Position numbers and translations under genes: made by a program
Source: Seohaeicola_A nanhaiensis
Lineage (GTDB): Bacteria; Pseudomonadota; Alphaproteobacteria; Rhodobacterales; Rhodobacteraceae
Direction of reading: 5' to 3'
NCBI RefSeq assembly: GCF_042654245.1
Contig: NZ_JBHSGI010000002.1
Location: forward strand, 1,149,080 to 1,213,079
DNA length: 64,000 bases
Notes under the pieces: generated by a model
What the model was told of the DNA's origin: nothing
The model's database searches: none
Seen by the model: the letters and a program-made list of their open reading frames with translations, nothing else
Part shown: in pieces, positions 51,061-59,942 of the stretch
Numbering within the stretch: the first letter of the stretch is position 1
Layout of the letters: each line of letters begins with the position of its first letter

Positions 51061-52548
51061 ATGACCACCCGTTTCACCCTCAGAACCGCAGCGGCCGCCC
51101 TGGCCCTCGCCACGGCCTTCGCGGCTTCGGCCCATGCCGAGACCAAACTGGTCGTCGGCCTGCAGCAGGAACCGACCTCGCTGGATCCGACGGCAGATGC
51201 CACGGCCTCCATCGACGGGATGCTGACCCAGAACGTCTACGAATCGCTGACCACGGTCGCGCCGAGCGGCGAGGTTCTGCCGCAACTCGCCGACAGCTGG
51301 ACCGTTTCGGATGACGGGCTGACCTATACCTTCAAGCTGGCGCAGGGCGTCAAATACCATGACGGCACCGACTTCGATTCCGCCGACGTGCTCTTCGCGT
51401 TCAAGCGTGCTATGGCCGAAGACAGCACCAACCCGTCGAAAAGCATCTTCAAGCCGATTGCGTCTGTCGAAGCGCCCGATGCGGGCACGGTGGTGATCAC
51501 GCTCAAGAACAAGGATGCCTTCTTCCTGTTCAATCTGGCGCAGGGCGATGCATCGATCGTTGCCGAGGAAAGCGTCGACGGCAACGCGACGACGCCCATC
51601 GGCACCGGCGCCTTCAAATATGACAGCTGGACCCGCGGCGACCGCCTGACCCTGGTCAAGAACCCCGACTGGCGCCATGCGGCCGACGTGCAGGTCGACA
51701 AGGTCGAGTTCCGGTTTATCGCTGACGCCGCCGCCGCTGCCGCCGCGCTGCTCTCGGACGAGATCGACGCCTATCCGGGCTTCCCGGCGCCCGAGATGCT
51801 GCCCCAGTTCGAAAGCGACCCGCGCTTCTCGGTCAACGTCGGTTCGACCGAAGGCGAGGTCATCCTTGCCATGAACAACTCCAAGCCGCCGTTCAACAAC
51901 GTCGAGGTGCGCCGCGCCGTCTCGACCGCCATCGACCGCGACGAGATCATCGAAGGCGCGATGTATGGCGTCGCCGTTCCGATCGGCAGCTTCTACCCGC
52001 CGCATGGCAAGGCCTATGTCGATCTGACCGCTGTCTATCCGCATGACGCCGAGAAGGCGAAGAAGATGTTCGAGGATGCCGGCGTTGCCGGAACCACGAT
52101 GACCCTTCGCGTGCCGCCCTTCGCGTATGCCACCCGCTCGGCCGAGATCATCCAGGCCGAACTGAAAGAGGCCGGTATCGACGCCAAGGTCGAGAACGTC
52201 GAATGGGGCTTCTGGCTGGACGAAGTCTACAAGAAGCAGAATTACGACATGACCATCATCGCCCACACCTCGCCCAACGACATGGGCAACTTCGCCAAGG
52301 GTCCGAAGTATTTCTACGGCTACGATGATGCCAAATTCAACGCGCTCTGGGACAATATCAGCACCGAAGCAGACGAGACAAAGCGCAACGAGCTGCTCAA
52401 GGAAGGCCAGCGCTACCTGACAGATCAGGCGGTCCACGCCTTCCTTTTCCAGATGCCGCAGATCTCGATCATCAAGACCAATGTGAAGGGCTTCTGGCAG
52501 TCCTCGCCGGTGCTGTTCCAGCCGCTCGCTGGCATCACCGTAAACTGA
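51061..52548 (+). CDS. dipeptide/oligopeptide-type ABC transporter substrate-binding protein
   Basis: A 495-residue SBP_bac_5 family protein. The signal peptide (cleavage near SAHA-ET) precedes VVGLQQEPTSLDPT, the cluster C binding-protein start, with YESLTTV and PIGTGAFKYDSW family segments. Such proteins bind peptides, opines, glutathione or other compounds. GGAGA about 8 bases before the ATG acts as the ribosome binding site. First gene of a dpp-like operon that also includes a phosphodiesterase and a phosphatase-like gene, which argues that the ligand might carry phosphate. Confidence 0.92.
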   Translation: MTTRFTLRTAAAALALATAFAASAHAETKLVVGLQQEPTSLDPTADATASIDGMLTQNVYESLTTVAPSGEVLPQLADSWTVSDDGLTYTFKLAQGVKYHDGTDFDSADVLFAFKRAMAEDSTNPSKSIFKPIASVEAPDAGTVVITLKNKDAFFLFNLAQGDASIVAEESVDGNATTPIGTGAFKYDSWTRGDRLTLVKNPDWRHAADVQVDKVEFRFIADAAAAAAALLSDEIDAYPGFPAPEMLPQFESDPRFSVNVGSTEGEVILAMNNSKPPFNNVEVRRAVSTAIDRDEIIEGAMYGVAVPIGSFYPPHGKAYVDLTAVYPHDAEKAKKMFEDAGVAGTTMTLRVPPFAYATRSAEIIQAELKEAGIDAKVENVEWGFWLDEVYKKQNYDMTIIAHTSPNDMGNFAKGPKYFYGYDDAKFNALWDNISTEADETKRNELLKEGQRYLTDQAVHAFLFQMPQISIIKTNVKGFWQSSPVLFQPLAGITVN

Positions 52549-52555
52549 TGCACAG

Positions 52556-52583
52556 GGGCGCGGGCGGGCGACCGTCCGCGCCC
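52556..52583 (+). terminator. attenuating hairpin after the binding-protein gene
   Basis: GGGCGCGG (52556-52563) pairs with CCGCGCCC (52576-52583), followed by TTGG. Probably an expression-balancing hairpin between binding protein and permeases rather than a full terminator. Confidence 0.5.
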
Positions 52584-52596
52584 TTGGCCTGATTGA

Positions 52597-53541
52597 ATGG
52601 GTTACTTCCTCCTCCGCCGCTCCGTCGGGTTTGTCCTGACTCTGCTTGCCGTTTCCGTCGTCGTCTTTGCGGTGATGAACGTCCTGCCGGGCGATCCCGC
52701 GCTTACCATACTCGGGCTCGACGCCACCGAGGACGCGCTGCAGGCATTGCGCGACCAGCTCGGGCTGAACGATCCCCTTCTCATCCGCTACTGGTCCTGG
52801 ATCACCCACGCGCTCGTCGGCGACTTCGGCGTCTCGCATTCCTTTCGCGTGCCGGTGTCCGACCTGATCGCCGAGCGGCTGCCGATGACCATCTCGCTCG
52901 CCGTGTCGGGCATGATTTTCACCGTCATTCTGGCGCTGATCCTCGGGATCGCCGCCGCCGCCAACCATCGCAAGGCCGGCGACTGGGGCGTCATGTTCGT
53001 CAGCCAACTCGGCATCGCGATCCCGGCCTTCTGGCTGGCCATGCTGCTGGTGCTGATCTTCGCCGTAAACCTGCGCTGGCTGCCGCCCGGCGGCTTTCCG
53101 GGCTGGTCCGATCCCGTGGCGGCCATGCGGGCGCTGATCCTGCCCACCGTGGCGCTTGCGCTGGTGCAATCCTCGGTTCTGGCCCGCGTCACCCGTTCTT
53201 CGGCGCTTGAAGTGATGCGGCAAGACTATGTGCGCACCGCCCGCGCCACCGGCTTTTCGCGCCAGCGAGTCCTCTGGCGGCATGTGCTGCCCAACGCCCT
53301 TGTGCCCATCGTCACCATCGTCGGAATGCAATTTGCGGCGCTTGTCACCGGAACCATCGTCATCGAAAACGTCTTCTACCTGCCCGGTCTCGGCCGCCTC
53401 ATTTTCCAGTCGATCGCCAACCGCGATCTGCCGACAGTTCAGGCGCTGGTGATGCTTTTCGCCGCCATCGTCGTGACCGCCAATTTCATCGTCGACCTGC
53501 TGTATCTGGTGATCGACCCCAGACTGAAGGCCCGCGCATGA
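52597..53541 (+). CDS. DppB-like ABC transporter permease
   Basis: A 314-residue permease of the dipeptide/nickel type. It has the first helix FLLRRSVGFVLTLLAVSVVVF, the extracytoplasmic GDPALTILGLDATEDALQALRDQLGL segment and the coupling region RTARATGFSRQRVLWRHVLPNA at about 212-233. Six helices are evident. The stop overlaps the next ATG in ATGA. Confidence 0.93.
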   Translation: MGYFLLRRSVGFVLTLLAVSVVVFAVMNVLPGDPALTILGLDATEDALQALRDQLGLNDPLLIRYWSWITHALVGDFGVSHSFRVPVSDLIAERLPMTISLAVSGMIFTVILALILGIAAAANHRKAGDWGVMFVSQLGIAIPAFWLAMLLVLIFAVNLRWLPPGGFPGWSDPVAAMRALILPTVALALVQSSVLARVTRSSALEVMRQDYVRTARATGFSRQRVLWRHVLPNALVPIVTIVGMQFAALVTGTIVIENVFYLPGLGRLIFQSIANRDLPTVQALVMLFAAIVVTANFIVDLLYLVIDPRLKARA

Positions 53542-54386
53542 CTGCGACCACAGTTCCCAAGGCGCCGGGCCTCAAGCTGCCGGTCAACCTCATCCTCGGC
53601 GCGGTTCTCGTGGCGCTGGTGATCGGTGCCGCCGCGCTGTCGCTGCTCTGGACGCCGCACGACTACACCGCGATGAACGTGCGCAACAAATTCGCCGCGC
53701 CCGATGCCACCTTCTGGCTTGGCACCGACCAGCTGGGCCGCGATCTCGTCTCGCAGCTCATGGTCGGCGCGCGCAACTCGATGGCCGTGGCCCTGGCTGC
53801 CGTGCTGCTGGGCGGTTCCATCGGTACCGCCCTCGGCCTGCTGGCTGCCGCCATCGGCGGCTGGGTCGAGGATCTGGTGATGCGCATCGCCGACATCGGC
53901 TTTGCCTTCCCGGCCCTCCTGTTCGCGATCATGCTGGCCGCGGTCTTCGGCCCCTCGCTCACCAACGCCGTCCTGGCCATTGCCTTCATCAACATTCCCG
54001 TCTTCGCCCGCGTCTCGCGCGCGGCCGCGAACCAGATCTGGACCCGCGAATATGTCGCCGCCGCCCGTGCCGCCGGCCTCAACCGCTTTGCCATCTCGCG
54101 CGACCACATCCTGCCCAACATCGCAGCGCCGGTGATTGTGCAGGCCACCATCGAATTCGCCGTCGCCATCCTGGCCGAGGCGGCCCTTTCCTACCTCGGC
54201 CTGGGCGCGCAGCCGCCCTCGCCCACCTGGGGCCGGATGCTCTCCGAGGCGCAGACGCTGATGTACCAGGCACCGCAGCTGGCCATCTATCCGGGTCTCT
54301 GCATCGTCATCGCGGTGATGGGCTTTGGCCTGCTGGGCGACGGCCTGCGCGACGTGACCGATCCCCGGCTGGTGCGGGAGCGCTGA
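53538..54386 (+). CDS. DppC-like ABC transporter permease
   Basis: A 282-residue permease partner. The N-terminal segment includes one helix then the characteristic FWLGTDQLGRDLVSQLMVGAR region at about 56-76. The coupling loop YVAAARAAGLNRFAISRDHILPN is at about 175-197 and AEAALSYLGLGAQPPSPTWG follows. It is translationally coupled to the DppB-like gene and ends 1 base before the ATPase gene. Confidence 0.93.
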   Translation: MTATTVPKAPGLKLPVNLILGAVLVALVIGAAALSLLWTPHDYTAMNVRNKFAAPDATFWLGTDQLGRDLVSQLMVGARNSMAVALAAVLLGGSIGTALGLLAAAIGGWVEDLVMRIADIGFAFPALLFAIMLAAVFGPSLTNAVLAIAFINIPVFARVSRAAANQIWTREYVAAARAAGLNRFAISRDHILPNIAAPVIVQATIEFAVAILAEAALSYLGLGAQPPSPTWGRMLSEAQTLMYQAPQLAIYPGLCIVIAVMGFGLLGDGLRDVTDPRLVRER

Positions 54387-54387
54387 G

Positions 54388-55353
54388 ATGTTCGAACTCG
54401 ACCGATTCTCCGTCGCCTTCGACACCGCCACCGCCCTGCGCGAGGCCAGCCTGACCATCTCGCCCGGGGACAGACTTGGCGTGGTGGGCGAAAGCGGCTC
54501 GGGCAAGACGATGCTCGCGCTCAGCCTGATGGGCATGGCACCCGATGCCGCCCAGGTCTCAGGCCGTCTTCTGATCGACGGTAACGACATGGCCAGTGCC
54601 AGCGAATCCGAATGGCAGCGGCTGCGCGCCCGCAAGGTGGCGATGATCTTCCAGGAACCGATGAGCGCGTTGAACCCGCTGCGCCGCGTCGGCGACACTG
54701 TGGCCGATCCCCTGCGCATCCATCTCAACATGAGCAACGCTCAGGCCGAGGCGCGTGCGCTTGACCTGTTCCGCGAGGTCGGCATCCCGAACCCCGAAGC
54801 GCGCCTGCGCCAGTTCCCGCACGAGATGTCGGGCGGCCAGCGCCAGCGCGTTCTGATCGCCCTCGCGCTGGCCTGCGACCCGGCCCTGCTGATTGCGGAT
54901 GAACCGACCACCGCGCTTGATGCCAACGTCAAGCTGCGCATCACCCACCTGCTGGTCCGCCTCGCCGAACAGCGCGGCATGGCGCTGTTGTTCATTTCGC
55001 ACGATCTCGCATCGGTGGCCCGCGCGACCAAGGACATCCTCGTCATGTATGGCGGCGATATCGTCGAACGCGGCCCGACGCAGGAAGTTCTGAAAGCGCC
55101 GGCGCATCCCTATACGCGAGGTTTGCTGGGCGCGCGGCCCGACCCGGCGCCGCACCAGCGCGGCGCAGATGGCAAGCGCGCCCGCCTTCCCACGATCCCC
55201 GGCACCGTCCCGGCCCTGCACGATCTGGCCCCCGGCTGCCGCTTTTCCGGCCGCTGCCCGATCGAGCGGCCGGAATGCGCCACCGTCAGACCGGCGATGC
55301 GCGACCTTGGCCATCGCAGTGCCGCCTGCCACGCGCTGGAGGTGCCGGCATGA
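54388..55353 (+). CDS. DppD-like ABC transporter ATP-binding protein
   Basis: A 321-residue ATPase with Walker A GESGSGKT (about 34-41), signature MSGGQRQR (about 149-156), Walker B LLIADEPTTALD, and the C-terminal oligopeptide_HPY extension containing HPYTRGLLGARPDP. That extension has four cysteines (CRFSGRCP, EC, AC) like the iron-sulfur-type cysteine motif seen in DppD. The stop overlaps the next ATG in ATGA. Works with the DppF-like partner to drive the permease pair. Confidence 0.92.
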   Translation: MFELDRFSVAFDTATALREASLTISPGDRLGVVGESGSGKTMLALSLMGMAPDAAQVSGRLLIDGNDMASASESEWQRLRARKVAMIFQEPMSALNPLRRVGDTVADPLRIHLNMSNAQAEARALDLFREVGIPNPEARLRQFPHEMSGGQRQRVLIALALACDPALLIADEPTTALDANVKLRITHLLVRLAEQRGMALLFISHDLASVARATKDILVMYGGDIVERGPTQEVLKAPAHPYTRGLLGARPDPAPHQRGADGKRARLPTIPGTVPALHDLAPGCRFSGRCPIERPECATVRPAMRDLGHRSAACHALEVPA

Positions 55354-56117
55354 TCCTCGAGGTCCGCAATGTCACCCGCCGCTATCGCCTGCCGCGCCGC
55401 GCCCTGCTGCAGCCGCCGCCGGTGCTGGTGGCGGTCGAAAACGCCTCTTTGACGCTCGAGAGGGGCCAGACCCTTGGCATCGTCGGCGAGTCCGGCTCCG
55501 GCAAATCGACGCTGGCCCGCATGGTGATGGCCTTCGAAGCGCCTGACGAGGGCACCATCCGCTTTGACGGCAAGGACCTGAACCGGCTGTCTTCCGGCGA
55601 GCTGCGCCGCCTGCGGCAGCAGTTCCAGATGGTCTTCCAGGATCCCTACGGCTCGCTCGATCCGCGCCGCACGGTCGGCTGGTCCATCGCCGAACCCCTG
55701 CGCGTCCTCGACGCGCCGGACGCGGCAAAGCGTGTGGACGAGGCGCTGACACAGGTGGGCCTGCGCGCCGCCGATGCCGCAAAATACCCGCACGAATTCT
55801 CGGGCGGGCAGCGCCAGCGCATCGCCATCGCCCGCGCCATCGTGACGCGCCCCGCGCTGCTGGTGGCCGACGAGGCGGTCAGCGCGCTCGACGTTTCCGT
55901 CCAGGCCCAAATTCTGAACCTTTTGATGGATTTGCAGGACGAACTCGGCCTCGCCATGCTGTTCATCTCACATGACCTTGCGGTTGTCGCCAGCATCTGC
56001 GACCACCTGATGGTGATGCAGCACGGCAAGACGCTTGAATCCGGACCGGCCCACAGCGTGCTTGCCGCCCCGTCGCACGCCTACACCCGTTCTCTTCTGA
56101 CTGCCGCCGGAGCCTGA
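55350..56117 (+). CDS. DppF-like ABC transporter ATP-binding protein
   Basis: A 255-residue ATPase with Walker A GESGSGKST at about 48-56, Q-loop MVFQDPYGSLDPR, signature FSGGQRQR at about 151-158 and Walker B LLVADEAVSALD, where the usual Pro-Thr is Ala-Val as in many AppF/OppF relatives. The C-terminal HPY tail is short, so it is near the lower size limit of the family. The ATG at 55350 overlaps the previous stop; the upstream in-frame extension is not coding. Confidence 0.92.
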   Translation: MILEVRNVTRRYRLPRRALLQPPPVLVAVENASLTLERGQTLGIVGESGSGKSTLARMVMAFEAPDEGTIRFDGKDLNRLSSGELRRLRQQFQMVFQDPYGSLDPRRTVGWSIAEPLRVLDAPDAAKRVDEALTQVGLRAADAAKYPHEFSGGQRQRIAIARAIVTRPALLVADEAVSALDVSVQAQILNLLMDLQDELGLAMLFISHDLAVVASICDHLMVMQHGKTLESGPAHSVLAAPSHAYTRSLLTAAGA

Positions 56118-56119
56118 TC

Positions 56120-56926
56120 TTGACCAGTTTCATCCACATCACCGACCTGCATCTTTCGCACCCGGACTCCGGCGATCAGGGGCTGCACTCCGACACCGAA
56201 GCCACCCTGCGCCGCGTCGTCGCCCATATCGGCGCGATGGAGAAAAAACCCGACTTTGTCGTCGCCAGTGGCGATCTCACCAACACCGGCCACGAGGCGA
56301 GCTATCGCCTGCTCAAGGACATCCTGACGGATTTCCCGGTTCCGCTGATCCTCGCCTTGGGCAACCACGACAAACGCGAAGGGTTCAACGCCGTCTTCCG
56401 CTGCGGCGCCTCGGACGAGGCCTATTTCCACGATCAGGTGCAGGGACCGCTCCATGTCATCACGCTCGACACCGCCATTCCCGGCCGGGTCGCGGGCACC
56501 ATCACTCCGGACCAGATGGCCTTCCTGCGCGAGGCCCTGGCCCGGCACAGCGACAAGCCCAAGCTGATCGTGATGCACCACCCGCCGCGTGTCGAACCCG
56601 AGGGGCTGCCCTGGGGCACCATCGACATGGCCAGCACCGAAGAACTAGCGGGCGTGCTCAAGGGACACGACGTCGTCGGCATTCTCAGCGGCCATATCCA
56701 CATCAACCGCGTACTGCACTGGCACGGCATCCCGATCATCGTCTCGAACGGCCTGCATTCGACGGTCGATCTGCTTGAACGCACCGACCTGCGCCTTCTC
56801 GAGGGCACCGGGCTCGGCCTGCTCGACTGGCGCCCTTCAGGTCTCAGCGTCGCCTTCGTGCCGCTGTCCCCCAAGCCGCAGGAACTCGGGGTGATCGACC
56901 GCGCCCGCCTGCTTGCCTTTTCCTGA
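56120..56926 (+). CDS. class III cyclic-nucleotide-type phosphodiesterase (metallophosphoesterase)
   Basis: A 268-residue calcineurin-like phosphoesterase of the CpdA/GpdQ group. Metal ligands are in ITDLHLSH (Asp9, His11), SGDLT (Asp52), GNHDKREG (Asn82, His83), MHHPPR at about 153 and GHIHINR at about 193. It has no signal peptide, so it is cytoplasmic. It may hydrolyse cyclic nucleotides or imported phosphodiesters. The start is a TTG at 56120, 7 bases after GGAG and 2 bases after the DppF stop, so it is certainly part of the transporter operon. Confidence 0.9.
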   Translation: MTSFIHITDLHLSHPDSGDQGLHSDTEATLRRVVAHIGAMEKKPDFVVASGDLTNTGHEASYRLLKDILTDFPVPLILALGNHDKREGFNAVFRCGASDEAYFHDQVQGPLHVITLDTAIPGRVAGTITPDQMAFLREALARHSDKPKLIVMHHPPRVEPEGLPWGTIDMASTEELAGVLKGHDVVGILSGHIHINRVLHWHGIPIIVSNGLHSTVDLLERTDLRLLEGTGLGLLDWRPSGLSVAFVPLSPKPQELGVIDRARLLAFS

Positions 56927-56947
56927 CAATCGCAGGATCATTCCCGA

Positions 56948-57703
56948 ATGCTTCACGACATGCGACACCTGTCCATCACGGGCGCTCATAACGTCCGCGA
57001 TCTTGGCGGCTATCGGACCGCCGGCGGGTTGATCCTGCCCTGGCGCCGCTTCCTGCGCGCCGACAGCCTGCACCGCCTGGAACCGGGCGAAGACCGCCGC
57101 CTGCTGGATGAGGGGCTGACGACCGTTATTGATCTGCGCACCCCGACGGAACTGGCCGAGGCGCCGAACCCCTTCGCCAATCGAACGGACGTCGATTTCC
57201 ACAATCTTCCGCTGTTCGATGATCTCGCTCCCGCCTCGCTCGGCCAGGCCGAGGCCACGTCGGACGACCCGCTGCTCGACTTCTACATTGCGGCGCTGCA
57301 CCAGCGGCGGGCCGCGATCCGCAACATTCTCGGCACCATGTCCGAGGCGCGCGAGGGCGCAATCCTGTTCAACTGCACCGCCGGCAAGGACCGAACCGGG
57401 ATCGTTGCGGCGCTGCTGCTAGGGCTCGCCGGGGTCGGGCGCGAGGACATCATAGCGGATTATGCGCTCAGCGCCGATCTGATCTCGAAACTGGTGGCCG
57501 AGTTCCTGGAGCTCTCGCGCCAGCGCGGCGGCGATACGGTGGCCTATGCCCGGATGCTGCGCAGCCCTGCCCAGACGATGGAACAGGCGCTGGCCAGCAT
57601 CGAGCAAGAGCATGGGACGCTGGATGCCTATCTGGCAGGCGCCGGCCTGACCACGGCTCAGATCGACAGCCTGCGTGCACGTTTGACCGGGAGAGCAGGC
57701 TGA
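56948..57703 (+). CDS. tyrosine-protein phosphatase family protein (Y_phosphatase3)
   Basis: A 251-residue protein of the PF13350 family. It shows NVRDLGGYRT at about 15-24, the general-acid region IDLRTPTELAE, and the P-loop NCTAGKDRTG (Cys143 to Arg149, CX5R) where HCxxGKDRTG is usual; His is replaced by Asn. Family members dephosphorylate phosphotyrosine, phosphoinositides or small phosphoesters. It follows the phosphodiesterase gene by 21 bases and is probably co-transcribed, consistent with stepwise removal of phosphate from an imported compound. Confidence 0.88.
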   Translation: MLHDMRHLSITGAHNVRDLGGYRTAGGLILPWRRFLRADSLHRLEPGEDRRLLDEGLTTVIDLRTPTELAEAPNPFANRTDVDFHNLPLFDDLAPASLGQAEATSDDPLLDFYIAALHQRRAAIRNILGTMSEAREGAILFNCTAGKDRTGIVAALLLGLAGVGREDIIADYALSADLISKLVAEFLELSRQRGGDTVAYARMLRSPAQTMEQALASIEQEHGTLDAYLAGAGLTTAQIDSLRARLTGRAG

Positions 57704-57778
57704 CGCTTGGTCGCGGCTTGACGCATCGGCGGAATAAACCCAACCTCTGAGCACTGGCAGAGAGGTCACGATTTTACG

Positions 57779-58846
57779 ATGCGCTCGCTCCTCCACATCC
57801 TTCTCGCACTCATGGTGGCTGCCGCCGCTCCCGCGGGCGCCGACGAACCACTGAAAGTGACCGCCATCCGTGCCGCCACAATCGAATTCAACCGGCGGAT
57901 GGGGCTGACCGGCGAGATCGCGGCGCGCGAAACGCTCAGCGCGGCCTTCCCGACCGGCGGCCGCATCACCTCGATTTCCGTGAACGACGGCGACCGGGTC
58001 GAGGATGGGGCCGAACTGGCGCGGATCGACCGGGTGCAGCAGGAGCAAGCTCTTCGCTCGGCCAAGGCGCAGCTTGCCGCCGCCAGCGCCGAACTCACGG
58101 CCGCGCGCGACAACGAGGCGCGCCAGTCCCAGCTTTTCGAACGCGGAGCGACCACGCGCGCCACGCGCAGCGCCGCCACCGACCGCCTTGCCGCCGCCGC
58201 CGCGCGGCAGGCGCAGGCAGAGGCCGAGCTGAACCAGGCCGAGTCCGCGCTGGAAGATACCGTCCTTCTTGCGCCAAATTCCGGCACCGTCATCAAGCGC
58301 CTGGCCGAGCCGGGCCAGATCGTCGGTGCCGCGCAACCGGTGCTGCAGCTGGCCCTGGGCGATCGCTATGAAGCGGTATTCAACGTGCCCGAAGCGGTGC
58401 TGAACTTCGGCACGGCCGCACACGCGCCCCCGCCGATCACGCTGTCGCCCCTCGACCGGCCGAATGTCACGGTCAGCGGCACGGTCCGCGAAGTCTCGCC
58501 GCTGGTCGATCCGGCCAGCGGTACCGTCAAGGTCAAGGTGGCGATGGCCCACCCGCTGACCGGCCTCAGCTATGGCGACGCCGTGCGCGGCGGCACCGAA
58601 CAGACCGACGGCTCTGGCATCGCGCTGCCGTGGTCGGCCCTCACCGCGACGTCACAGGGGCCCGCCGTCTGGGTGGTGGACAAGGCCGACAGCACCGTTT
58701 CACTGCGCCAGATCGCAGTCAGCCGCTATACCAGTGACAGTATCCTCGTCGAAAGCGGATTGGACGAGGGCGAGATCGTCGTGAGCCTTGGGGCGCAACT
58801 GCTCTACCCCGGCCGTGTCGTCCGCTACGAGGAGCCTGCCCAATGA
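57779..58846 (+). CDS. RND efflux periplasmic adaptor subunit (first)
   Basis: A 355-residue HlyD/MFP adaptor with N-terminal signal peptide (MRSLLHILLALMVAAAAPAGA). The lipoyl half-motifs are in GGRITSISVNDGDRVEDGAELARID and LLAPNSGTVIKRLAEPGQIVG, flanking a coiled-coil hairpin rich in Ala and Gln at about 83-158. The beta-barrel and membrane-proximal domains follow. It couples the inner-membrane RND pump to an outer-membrane channel. Its stop overlaps the next adaptor's ATG in ATGA. Confidence 0.92.
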   Translation: MRSLLHILLALMVAAAAPAGADEPLKVTAIRAATIEFNRRMGLTGEIAARETLSAAFPTGGRITSISVNDGDRVEDGAELARIDRVQQEQALRSAKAQLAAASAELTAARDNEARQSQLFERGATTRATRSAATDRLAAAAARQAQAEAELNQAESALEDTVLLAPNSGTVIKRLAEPGQIVGAAQPVLQLALGDRYEAVFNVPEAVLNFGTAAHAPPPITLSPLDRPNVTVSGTVREVSPLVDPASGTVKVKVAMAHPLTGLSYGDAVRGGTEQTDGSGIALPWSALTATSQGPAVWVVDKADSTVSLRQIAVSRYTSDSILVESGLDEGEIVVSLGAQLLYPGRVVRYEEPAQ

Positions 58847-59907
58847 TCCGCGCCGCGCTTGCCCTGATGCTGCTGGCAACTCCGGTGGTGTCGCAGGAGC
58901 GCCCGGTCATTTCCGAAATCGTCGCGCCGCAGGCCGGGCTGGCCTCGTCCTGGGTTGGCAACGTCAGTGCGGCCAGCGAGATCGACCTCGGGTTCCTCCA
59001 GGTCGGAACCCTGGCCGAGCGCGTGGCCGATGCCGGCGACGTGGTGCAGGCAGGCGAGATTCTCGCCCGGCTCGACGGTTCGGAACTCGAAGCCCAGGTG
59101 CGCGCGGCCGAGGCCGGCGTCAGCATCGCCAAGGCCAACCTCCAGACCGCGCAGGACACCAGCGACCGGGTGCAGGCGTTGGTTGACCGCGGGGTCGACA
59201 GCCCCTCTGCGGCCGAGGCTGCGACGAATTCGCTCGCCTCGGCGAAAGCCGCACTGGAACAGGCGCAGGCCGGTCTGGCAAGGGCAGAGGATGCCCGCGC
59301 CCAGGCCGATCTGCGCGCGCCGATCGACGGGATCGTGACCGATGTGCTGGCAGAGCCCGGCGCCGCGCTGGATGCCGGCCAGACCGTGCTGCGCCTTGCC
59401 GCGCGTGAAGGGCGCGAGGCGATCATCTCGCTCTCGGAAGAGGACGCCGCCGCGGCCGAGCCCGGCGCCCGCTATCACGTGCGGCTGCTGGCGAACCCCG
59501 AGATGATGGCCGAGGCCGTGCTGGACCGGATCGAACCGGTCAGCGCCCGCGCCACACGAACCCGCGCCGCTCACCTGCGGCTCGAGGGCGATCTGACGAG
59601 CTTTCGCCTCGGTGCGCTGGTGACCGTCACCCGCTCCGATCTCGGAATTTACAGTGTGATCACCCTGCCTGTCGTCGCCCTGATCGACGGAACCGAACCG
59701 CCCGCCGTCTGGATAATTTCGGACGCCGAGCGCAAACTCCATCGGACAACGCTCAAGCTCGGCCCCCGCGCCGGTGGGCGGGTTGTGGTGCTGTCCGGCG
59801 TCCAGCCCGGCGACGAAGTTCTGACGCACGGGGTCCACTCCGTGAGCGAAGGCCAGGCTGTGGGGCCGCGCCTCGAAGGCCCGCTGGCCGGAGGAGGAAA
59901 CCTCTGA
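58843..59907 (+). CDS. RND efflux periplasmic adaptor subunit (second)
   Basis: A 354-residue MFP adaptor, distinct from its neighbour. Signal peptide MIRAALALMLLATPVVSQE, lipoyl-like halves AERVADAGDVVQAGEILARLDG and LRAPIDGIVTDVLAEPGAALDAG, and a coiled-coil at about 85-145. Two adaptors with one pump, as in some MdtABC-like and TriABC systems, suggests a mixed adaptor ring. Its stop overlaps the start of an 11-codon ORF leading into the pump gene. Confidence 0.92.
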   Translation: MIRAALALMLLATPVVSQERPVISEIVAPQAGLASSWVGNVSAASEIDLGFLQVGTLAERVADAGDVVQAGEILARLDGSELEAQVRAAEAGVSIAKANLQTAQDTSDRVQALVDRGVDSPSAAEAATNSLASAKAALEQAQAGLARAEDARAQADLRAPIDGIVTDVLAEPGAALDAGQTVLRLAAREGREAIISLSEEDAAAAEPGARYHVRLLANPEMMAEAVLDRIEPVSARATRTRAAHLRLEGDLTSFRLGALVTVTRSDLGIYSVITLPVVALIDGTEPPAVWIISDAERKLHRTTLKLGPRAGGRVVVLSGVQPGDEVLTHGVHSVSEGQAVGPRLEGPLAGGGNL

Positions 59908-59942
59908 TGGCATTCAACTTCCAATCCGGCGAGCCAGCATGA
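59907..59942 (+). CDS. 11-codon coupling ORF between adaptor and pump
   Basis: Reads MAFNFQSGEPA then stop. Its ATG overlaps the adaptor's TGA (TGATG) and its TGA overlaps the pump's ATG (ATGA). A strong GGAGGAGG (59890-59897) sits 9 bases before this ATG, whereas the pump ATG has only a weak GGCGAG. It probably carries ribosomes on to the pump start rather than encoding a functional peptide. Whether it is translated is unproven. Confidence 0.4.
   Translation: MAFNFQSGEPA

Noticed and set aside
50905..53331. 808-codon minus-strand open frame opposite the dipeptide-importer genes
   Set aside because: Mirror of well-supported binding-protein and permease genes, with no domain of its own.
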